Positions 28,417 through 34,229 of a DNA stretch of 34,229 nucleotides are shown piece by piece. The number at the start of each line of letters is the position of its first letter. Within the stretch, counting starts at the first letter, position 1. Where the stretch lies: contig NZ_BAAAFZ010000095.1 in the NCBI RefSeq assembly GCF_039523795.1, forward strand, positions 1 through 34,229, in the 5' to 3' direction. The position numbers and the translations under genes are program-made. Below the pieces are notes generated by a model. The model was not told the origin of the DNA, searched no databases, and saw nothing but the letters and a program-made list of their open reading frames with translations. This DNA comes from Craurococcus roseus (GTDB lineage: Bacteria > Pseudomonadota > Alphaproteobacteria > Acetobacterales > Acetobacteraceae).

Positions 28417-30057
28417 TTACGCGGCCGCGGCCGTCGAAAAGGCCGCGCGACGGATGAACTCGGCGGCGCGCTCCGCGACCATGATGACCGCCGGCTGGAT
28501 GTTGGACGACGGCACCAGCGGCATCACCGAAGCGTCCGCCACGCGCAGCCCGCGCACGCCGGCCACGCGCAGTTCGGGGTCCACCACGGCGCCGGCATCC
28601 GTGCCCATGCGGCAGGTGCCGCACGGGTGGTACACGGTGGTGCCGGTGCGGCGGATGTGTTCCAGCAGCGCTTCGTCGTCGTCGGCGCCCGGCGGCGGCA
28701 ACGTCTCCGCCTCCACCAGGTCCGAGAAGGGCGGCGCGCGGCCGATCCGCCGCCCCAGCCGCGCCGCCTCCACCATGACGCGCCGGTCGCCTGGGGCTTC
28801 CAGGTAGTTCGCGCGGATCACCGGCTTGTCGTCGGGATCGGGGCTGCGCAGCGCCAGCGTGCCCCGGCTGTCCGGGCGGCACTGCCCGAAGTTGATCATC
28901 ATGCCGGGATGCGGTTGCAGGACGTAGCCGGCGGTGGAGAGGCTGAAGTTGATGAACTGGAACTGCGCCTCGGCCTCCTCGGCGCCGGGCGTCACGCGGG
29001 CGAACAGCGTCGCCTCCGTCGCGCCGACCGCCAACGGCCCGTTCCGCCGCAGCGCGTAGCCGAGCGCCGTCCGGACCAGCCGCAGGCGGCTCCCCATGAT
29101 CTCGTTCAGCGTGCCGGCTGGTTTGGTGCGGAAGGACAGGCGGGCGATGAGGTGGTCTTGCAGGTTCTTGCCGACGCCGGGCAGGTGCGCCGCCACCGGG
29201 ATGCCAAGCGCCGCCAGATCCTCACCGTCGCCCATGCCGGAGAGCAGCAGCAGCTTGGGGGTGGCGACGGCACCCGCGCAGAGCACGACCTCCCGCCCCG
29301 CCCGGAACACCTGGCCTTCCCCGGCGCCGTCCCGACGCGCAAGGACGCCGGCCGCGCGGCCGTCCTCGACGAGCACCCGGTCCGCGCGGACGCCGGTGAG
29401 CACGCGCAGGTTGGAGCGGCGCCGCGCGGCGCGGAGGTAGGCGCGAGCGGTGCTCACGCGCCGGCCGCCGCGGACGTTCATCTGGATGGGCGACACGCCC
29501 TCGATCGGGCCGCCGTCGTTGATGTCGCGGTGCGGCGGGAAGCCGAGCGCCCGGCAGGACGCGACGAAGGCCGCCGCGCCTTGCGACAGCCGCGTGACCT
29601 GCCCCACCGGCAGCGGACCGCCCTTGCCGCGCGTGTCGCCGGCCGGGCCGTCCCAATCCTCCATGCGGCGGAAGGCCGGCAGCACGTCCTCGTAGGACCA
29701 GCCCCGCGCCCCGGCCTGCGCCCACCGGTCGTAGTCCCGCGGCGAGCCGCGCAGGAACACCAGGCCGTTCACCGAGCCGGACCCGCCCAGCACCCGGCCG
29801 CGCGGCCAAGCGACGGCGCGGTCGGCCAGCTCAGGCTCGGGCTCGGTGGCGAACTTCCAGTCGTAGCGTCCGCTGGCGAAGAGCCGCGCGTAGCCGGCGG
29901 GGACGTGTATCCACACGTCCCGGTCCTCCGGCCCGGCTTCGAGCAGGGTGACGCGGACCGTGGGGTCCTCGGACAAGCGCGCGGCGACCACGCAGCCGGC
30001 GGAGCCGCCGCCGACCACGAGGTAATCCGGGATGTCGTCCGGCGCTCCGGCGTCCAT
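28417..30057 (-). CDS. GMC-family FAD-dependent oxidoreductase (choline dehydrogenase-like)
   Basis: 546 residues, full length. The FAD dinucleotide site is YLVVGGGSAGCVVAARLSE near the start, followed by the acidic LLEAGPE. GMC signatures 1 and 2 are seen as RGRVLGGSGSVNGLVFLRG (~residues 87-105) and GAVATPKLLLLSGMG (~260). The catalytic pair is His477 (VYHPCGTCRMG) and Asn519 (SSNIQPAVIM), the His/Asn type of choline and alcohol dehydrogenases. It oxidises an alcohol to an aldehyde or ketone, passing electrons to a quinone or oxygen; the specific substrate cannot be told. No TM helix or signal is seen, so it is soluble. ATG 30057. It appears to be single, with a strong hairpin after its stop, and is probably unrelated to the sphingolipid genes. 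Confidence 0.92.
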   Translation of the reverse strand: MDAGAPDDIPDYLVVGGGSAGCVVAARLSEDPTVRVTLLEAGPEDRDVWIHVPAGYARLFASGRYDWKFATEPEPELADRAVAWPRGRVLGGSGSVNGLVFLRGSPRDYDRWAQAGARGWSYEDVLPAFRRMEDWDGPAGDTRGKGGPLPVGQVTRLSQGAAAFVASCRALGFPPHRDINDGGPIEGVSPIQMNVRGGRRVSTARAYLRAARRRSNLRVLTGVRADRVLVEDGRAAGVLARRDGAGEGQVFRAGREVVLCAGAVATPKLLLLSGMGDGEDLAALGIPVAAHLPGVGKNLQDHLIARLSFRTKPAGTLNEIMGSRLRLVRTALGYALRRNGPLAVGATEATLFARVTPGAEEAEAQFQFINFSLSTAGYVLQPHPGMMINFGQCRPDSRGTLALRSPDPDDKPVIRANYLEAPGDRRVMVEAARLGRRIGRAPPFSDLVEAETLPPPGADDDEALLEHIRRTGTTVYHPCGTCRMGTDAGAVVDPELRVAGVRGLRVADASVMPLVPSSNIQPAVIMVAERAAEFIRRAAFSTAAAA

Positions 30058-30197
30058 GGCCGTGTTCTCCCCCGCGCGCCGGCCGTGTCAACCGGGGCGG
30101 CGGTTGGATGGAGCGGACGCGCCGCCTTCGCCCCAGGAACTCGCGGATGAGCGCTGGAGGATCGGCGCGCCCTCCCCGCGGCGCGGCGTCCTCCTTT

Positions 30198-30449
30198 TCA
30201 GGCGTGCTCGACTTCGCGGGTCCGCATGGCGGAGGCCGGCAAGGGCTTCGGAATCAAGCAGTCCGGCAGGGGGCGGACGCCGCCAGCGGGGCTCGGCGGC
30301 GGCACGTCCGGCGCGCGGTCGCGCTCAAGCAAGCCGCCGCCGCGCCGGCCGTCGTCGCGGCGCAGCGCCCACAATTCCCTCGCCGCGAGCAGCAACGGCG
30401 CGCCGAACGTCAGCGCGCCGCTGAGCAGGACGAACGTCTCTGGGCTCAT
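30198..30449 (-). CDS. Small single-TM protein
   Basis: 83 residues. ATG 30449 has GGAGGCGGAGGG immediately upstream, an excellent ribosome site. The N-terminus MSPETFVLLSGALTFGAPLL continues to LLAARELWALRRDDGRR: one TM helix (residues ~6-26) followed by a positively charged, Pro-rich cytoplasmic tail of ~55 residues. I recall short proteins starting this way in Rhodospirillales genomes, with no known function. It is upstream of the GMC gene in the same direction (140-bp spacing, no other gene seen there) and divergent from the hydrolase gene (123 bp). It might be a subunit or regulator of membrane complexes; nothing in the sequence says which. Confidence 0.65.
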   Translation of the reverse strand: MSPETFVLLSGALTFGAPLLLAARELWALRRDDGRRGGGLLERDRAPDVPPPSPAGGVRPLPDCLIPKPLPASAMRTREVEHA

Positions 30450-30572
30450 CCCTCCGCCTCCCTGGTTCGCCGCAGCGTGGCACGGGGGCCGGGCGCCGCC
30501 AATGCTGTTCGGCGCCCGCGCCGCGGCGCAGGATGCGCGCGACGGCCCGGCGGCCGGACGGGGACGCGGCGG

Positions 30573-31367
30573 ATGGAGTGGATCGAGATCGGCGGCGTCG
30601 GCTTCCGCTACGAGCTGGCCGGATCGGGCGACGGCACGCTGGTCCTCGTCCACGAGATGGGCGGCACGCTCGAAAGCTGGGACTTCGTCATCCCGCTGCT
30701 CCGGGGCGGACGCGCGGTGCTGCGCTTCGACATGCGCGGGGCGGGCCAGTCCACCAAGCTGCGCGGCACGGCGCCCTTCGACGCCATGGCGGACGACATC
30801 GCCGCCCTGCTCGACGCCACGGGCCGGGGCGGCGGACCGGCGACGGTGGTGGGCTGCGCGGTGGGCGGGGCGGTGGCCCTGCACTTCGCGGCCCGGCACC
30901 CACGCCGCGCCCAGGCGCTGGTCGCGTTGGGGCCGGCGACCGGCATCCCGGAGGACCGGCGGGCCGCGACCCTCGCGCAAGCGGATCGCGTGGAGCGCGA
31001 GGGCATGGCCGCGGTGGCGGACGAGGCCCTGGCGCGCTCCTACCCCGAGGCGCTGCGCGGCGACGTGGCGCGGTTCCGCCGGTTCCGGGCGCGCTGGCTG
31101 GCGAACGACCCGGGCAGCTACGCGGCGACCGCGCGCATGCTGGCGGGGCTGGAGATGGAAGCGGAGATCGCGGCGCTGCGGCTTCCTTGCCTTTTCCTCG
31201 CCGGCACTTTCGATCCGCTGCGGCCGCCCGCGGCGGTGGAGCCGGTCGCGCGCAGCATCCCGGGCGCCCGCTTCGAGGCCATCGAGAGCGGCCACTTCTC
31301 GGCCACGCAAACTCCGGAAGTTGTCGCCGCGCGGCTCGACGCGTTCCTCGCGGTGACCGGCGGCTGA
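30573..31367 (+). CDS. Alpha/beta-fold hydrolase with alanine at the nucleophile position
   Basis: 264 residues, typical for the enol-lactonase-like family. LVLVHEMGGTLESWDFVIPL is the oxyanion-loop region and RFDMRGAGQST the next conserved block. The nucleophile elbow reads VVGCAVGGAVALHF: in G-x-S-x-G register the catalytic residue is Ala96, with Cys95 beside it. The acid Asp214 (AGTFDPLRP) and the base His241 (ESGHFSA) are kept. The codons TGC GCG are clear in the sequence, so this is not an ORF-caller artefact. It may be an inactive or binding-only homologue, or use an unusual mechanism. No neighbour links it to a pathway: the divergent gene is the small TM protein and it converges on the type II secretion genes with a 17-bp gap. 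Confidence 0.85.
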   Translation: MEWIEIGGVGFRYELAGSGDGTLVLVHEMGGTLESWDFVIPLLRGGRAVLRFDMRGAGQSTKLRGTAPFDAMADDIAALLDATGRGGGPATVVGCAVGGAVALHFAARHPRRAQALVALGPATGIPEDRRAATLAQADRVEREGMAAVADEALARSYPEALRGDVARFRRFRARWLANDPGSYAATARMLAGLEMEAEIAALRLPCLFLAGTFDPLRPPAAVEPVARSIPGARFEAIESGHFSATQTPEVVAARLDAFLAVTGG

Positions 31368-31384
31368 TGCGGGGATGCGGCGCC

Positions 31385-32197
31385 TCACGGGCGATCCGCG
31401 ACGTCCCGCCACTCCAGCACGCGCCCCGGCATCCCCGGCACGGCGGTTCCCAGGTCGAGCACGGCGGCCATCCGCGCCGTCACCGCGCCGTAGCGGGCCT
31501 CCGCCGTGATGCGCCAGACGATTCGGCGGCCGGCGCCACCGCTCCCCTGAGCCTGGGGCGTGCGGAGGCCCGGCCGGGGCGGTGGCGCGGCCGGGTCGTC
31601 CGGGCGGGACAGCAGCGCCCGCAGCGCCGGCGGCGCGGCTTCCGGCGCCGGCGCGGCCCGGCCGGTGTGCGTGGTGGCGACGCCGCGCACGGCTTCCGCC
31701 AAGCCGGGCTTGCCACCGAACGCGGCGTCCAGGTCCGCGACCGCGTGGAGGCGGCGGCGCCCGCCGCCGGGGTCGCTGGCTTCCCGCCACGCGACCAGCC
31801 CGGCCCCGGCGGCCTCGGCATCGGGTGCGGGCACGCCCGCCATCCGGAACGCCGCCGCCAGCAACGGTTCCGGCGCCGCGTTCAGGTCGAGGCGGCCGTC
31901 CTCGTCTGCCGCCTGCACCGACACCGCCGCCCCGCCGAGCGGGAGCTCGAAGGCGGCCACCGGCGGCCTCTGGTCCCGCGGCTGCGAAGCGAGACGGTGC
32001 GCCGCCGCCCAGAGCCCGCCTTCCGCCGCGGCGCGGGCGCGGGCGAGATCGGCCTCGACCTGGGCGCCGCCGGCCCCGACGGCCGCGAGGCGCACCGCGG
32101 CGATGCCGGCGACGCCGAGGAGCAGCGCGACCCAGAGGGCGACGACGAGCGCGGAGCCTTTCGCGCGCGGTCCCGGCGCGTCAGGGCGGCGGGGCAT
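31385..32197 (-). CDS. gspK: Type II secretion minor pseudopilin GspK
   Basis: 270 residues. After a basic leader, GSALVVALWVALLLGVAGIAAV is the class III signal/TM helix; as is usual for GspK, the +5 glutamate is missing. EDGRLDLNAAPEPLLAAAFR matches the conserved D-x-x-G-x-x-D/N-L-N segment of the GspK globular domain, and the helical domain II follows (LVAWREASDPGGGRRRLHAV, LAEAVRGVAT). GspK caps the pseudopilus tip in the periplasm. It overlaps the secretin gene stop by 17 bp. ATG 32197. A long Pro-rich stretch (residues ~180-215) precedes the last beta part and is longer than usual. No other gsp gene follows: the next gene is the convergent hydrolase, so GspK is the last gene on this side. 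The remaining gsp genes must lie beyond the window or elsewhere. Confidence 0.85.
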   Translation of the reverse strand: MPRRPDAPGPRAKGSALVVALWVALLLGVAGIAAVRLAAVGAGGAQVEADLARARAAAEGGLWAAAHRLASQPRDQRPPVAAFELPLGGAAVSVQAADEDGRLDLNAAPEPLLAAAFRMAGVPAPDAEAAGAGLVAWREASDPGGGRRRLHAVADLDAAFGGKPGLAEAVRGVATTHTGRAAPAPEAAPPALRALLSRPDDPAAPPPRPGLRTPQAQGSGGAGRRIVWRITAEARYGAVTARMAAVLDLGTAVPGMPGRVLEWRDVADRP

Positions 32198-34229
32198 AGG
32201 GGCGGCGCGGCGGTCCCTCCACCCGGCGGAACGGGGGCGGCGCGTCCTCGCGCGGGCGCATGCTGTGCATCCGCAGCCGCAGCTCCTCCGTCACGCGCCG
32301 CATGTCCTCGGCGGTCTGCACCACGCGGGGGGTCAGCAGGACCAGCAGCTCGGTGCGCCGCCGGGCGCGGGAGGCGACGCCCATCAGCTCCCGCAGCACC
32401 GGCACGTCCTGGACGAAGGGGATGCCGGTGCGGTTGCGCGTCTCGCCTTCGCGGATCAGGCCGCCCAGCGCCACCGTTTCGCCGTTCGGCACCGAGACCA
32501 TGCTGCGCAACCGGCGCTGCTGGATGGTCGGGCTGTCGATGCCGCTGGTGGTGGTGCGCACGGCGTCCGAGACGTCCTGGTCCACCTCCAGCAGCACGTT
32601 GCCGGCGGCGTTGACCCGAGGCGTCACGTCGAGCGAGACGCCGGTGTCGCGGAGCTGCACCGAGTTGACGATGCGCGTGTCGGTGATGCCGCCGCCGATG
32701 GCCTGTTGCGTGACGATGGGCACCGAGTCGCCCACCCGCAGCCGCGCCGTCTGGTTGGACAGCACCATCACCTGCGGCGAGGAGATCACCCGGACGTTCG
32801 TGATGTTGGCCAACGCCCGCAGCACCACCCGCGCGTCGGCGTTGCCGGAATAGAGCAGGTTGAAGCCCGGGAAGACCGGCGCCGGCGCGCCGGTGAGGCC
32901 CGCGGAGTTGCTGAACTCGAACACGCCGGAGCGGAAGAACCAGGACAGGCCGTACTCGAGGTCGTCGTTCAGCGTGACCTCGGCGATCACGGCGTCGATG
33001 GCGACCTGGTTGGGCGGGCGGTCGAGCACGAGGATGGCGCGCTCCACCAGGCGCCAATCCGTTTGGCTGGCATAGACGATGAGGGCGTTCTGCGCCTCGT
33101 CCGCGACGACCCGGATGGGCGCGGGCGGCAAACCGTTGCCCTCCGCGCCGCCGTTGGGGTAGCCGCCGCCGTTCCCTAAGCCCGGCGGGAGGCCGGGTGC
33201 GCCCTCCGGCACGACCGGGATGAGGCCCGCTCCCGGCGGCGCGGCGCCCGGCGGCACGACGCCGGCCGGCAGCGGCGCCCCGCCGGGCGTGGTCAAGACC
33301 GCGCCGCCCGCCACCATGCCCGGCGGCGGCGCCGACACGCCTTGCGCGGCGGCCACGACCCCGCCGGCCGCGACCGCCCCGGGCATCCCGGGGGCCAGCA
33401 GCGGGACGGCGCCCCCTGCCCGGCCGCCGCCTTGCAGCAGTTGCCGCAGCGTGTTCGCCAGGTCCGTCGCGCGCACGTACTGCACGCGATGCACGAAGAG
33501 CTGCGGCGCGCCGCCCTGGCCGCCGGTGTCCAACTGCCGCGCCCAGCGCTGGGCGCGGGCGAGCTGCTGCGGCTGCGCCGCCACGAGCAGGACCGCGTTC
33601 ATGCGTCCGATCGGCATGGCGCGCAGCGCGCCGGCGCCCTCCGCGTTGAAGGCCGCAGCGATCTCCTGCGCCACCTGCGCGGCCGGGGCGTTCTCCAGCG
33701 GCACCAGCGCCAGGGACTGGCCGCGCAGCCAGTCCACGTCGAAGCTCTCGGCCGCGTCGATCAAGGTCGCGATCTGAGCGCCGGAGCCGGCCACCAGCAG
33801 CACGTTGCGCGCCTCGTCCGCGACCACGGCGCCGCCGCGCGGCACCAGCGGCTGGAGCACGCGTTGCAACTCGGCGGCCTTGGCGTTGGCGAGCGGCAGG
33901 GCGACGATGGCGAAGCCCGGCGCGGGCCGGGCGCCCGCCGCGCGCAGCCCGACGGGCGGGCCGGCCTTCAGCGCCTCGTCGAGCGGCACCACGCGGTAGC
34001 CCCCGCCGCCCGCCACCAGCGCCGCGCCGTTCACCTCCAGCGCCGATTCCAGCAGGGACAGCGCCGCTTCCTGCCGCACCGGGCGTTGCGTCTGCAACGT
34101 GACCGTGCCGGACACGCGCGGGTCGAGCGTGTAGTCGAGCCGCAGCAGGTCGCCGAGCACGGCCTGCACCACCTGCGGCACCGGCGCGTCCACGAAGTTG
34201 AGCGTCACCGTCCCGCCGCCCGCCGCCGC
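32181..34229 (-). CDS. gspD: Type II secretion secretin GspD (N-terminus beyond the window)
   Basis: At least 682 residues; the gene runs off the right edge in frame (LNFVDAPVPQVVQAVLGDLL is the N0 domain start, so only the signal peptide is likely missing). N1-N3 repeats follow (VDEAxNVLLVAG type: VADEARNVLLVAG, VADEAQNALIVYA). The C-terminal secretin core is clear: IDAVIAEVTLNDDLEYGLSW, RVISSPQVMVLSNQTARLRVGDSVPI, VNSVQLRDTGVSLDVTPRVN and SVPNGETVALGGLIR. It forms the outer-membrane channel. A ~100-residue Gly/Pro/Ala/Val insert lies in the N3 region (about residues 265-365), longer than in typical GspD. It overlaps gspK by 17 bp. The C-terminal Arg/Pro tail could bind a pilotin. Confidence 0.93.
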   Translation of the reverse strand, partial: AAAGGGTVTLNFVDAPVPQVVQAVLGDLLRLDYTLDPRVSGTVTLQTQRPVRQEAALSLLESALEVNGAALVAGGGGYRVVPLDEALKAGPPVGLRAAGARPAPGFAIVALPLANAKAAELQRVLQPLVPRGGAVVADEARNVLLVAGSGAQIATLIDAAESFDVDWLRGQSLALVPLENAPAAQVAQEIAAAFNAEGAGALRAMPIGRMNAVLLVAAQPQQLARAQRWARQLDTGGQGGAPQLFVHRVQYVRATDLANTLRQLLQGGGRAGGAVPLLAPGMPGAVAAGGVVAAAQGVSAPPPGMVAGGAVLTTPGGAPLPAGVVPPGAAPPGAGLIPVVPEGAPGLPPGLGNGGGYPNGGAEGNGLPPAPIRVVADEAQNALIVYASQTDWRLVERAILVLDRPPNQVAIDAVIAEVTLNDDLEYGLSWFFRSGVFEFSNSAGLTGAPAPVFPGFNLLYSGNADARVVLRALANITNVRVISSPQVMVLSNQTARLRVGDSVPIVTQQAIGGGITDTRIVNSVQLRDTGVSLDVTPRVNAAGNVLLEVDQDVSDAVRTTTSGIDSPTIQQRRLRSMVSVPNGETVALGGLIREGETRNRTGIPFVQDVPVLRELMGVASRARRRTELLVLLTPRVVQTAEDMRRVTEELRLRMHSMRPREDAPPPFRRVEGPPRRPYAPPP

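Overview
The window is very GC-rich, with heavy use of G/C-ending codons and GTG, TTG and possibly CTG starts. No rRNA, tRNA, IS element or phage gene was recognised. Protein styles (RTX proteins with a type I exporter, Ala/Arg-rich GspD and GspK, a bacterial sphingolipid gene set, ELM1-family protein) suggest an alphaproteobacterium, perhaps Rhodospirillales/Acetobacteraceae. That placement is inference from protein style only. An 18-base N run marks an assembly gap inside one gene, and both window ends cut through genes.

Region 1 (1-7561, all minus strand) is an RTX secretion locus. In transcription order it holds an RTX-like protein (7561-6617), a DNA-binding response regulator with a degenerate receiver domain (6479-5784), a small RTX repeat protein (5670-4894), a family 2 glycosyltransferase with a long N-terminal extension (4880-2613), a family 4 glycosyltransferase (2595-1270), a one-TM coiled-coil protein (1310-582), and the start of a type I secretion ABC transporter (574 off the left edge). 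The regulator gene and the RTX gene are preceded by a shared AGGT(T)GTATCAC element. The RTX gene also has a 10-bp-period direct repeat upstream. A perfect 11-bp hairpin, with an overlapping alternative pairing, sits just after the RTX gene, where RTX operons often down-tune transporter expression.

Region 2 (about 8.1-28 kb) is the main interest: a large, apparently complete bacterial sphingolipid (ceramide) locus. Core genes are serine palmitoyltransferase (17592-18818), a dedicated acyl carrier protein (18825-19082), a GNAT-like ceramide synthase candidate (8939-10150), an extended-SDR ceramide reductase candidate (24488-25483) and a fatty-acyl-AMP/ACP ligase (25503-27266). A tightly overlapping plus-strand trio looks like a head-group pathway: a CDP-alcohol phosphotransferase with a degenerate nucleotidyltransferase-like N-terminus, a YegS/DAGK-type lipid kinase, and a Tam41-like CDP-lipid synthase. 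Stand-alone nucleotidyltransferases (8154-8942 and 27266-28039) and a metallophosphatase (13589-14521) accompany them. Two LptF/LptG-type permeases without LptB, LptC or LptA nearby suggest a dedicated sphingolipid export route. A Wzx-like flippase, a GT4, a GT8-like enzyme and an ELM1-family protein suggest further glycan or lipid decoration.

Region 3 (28.4-34.2 kb) is more ordinary: a GMC oxidoreductase followed by a strong hairpin, a small membrane protein, an alpha/beta hydrolase whose nucleophile position is alanine, and the start of a type II secretion operon (GspD secretin truncated at the right edge, then GspK).
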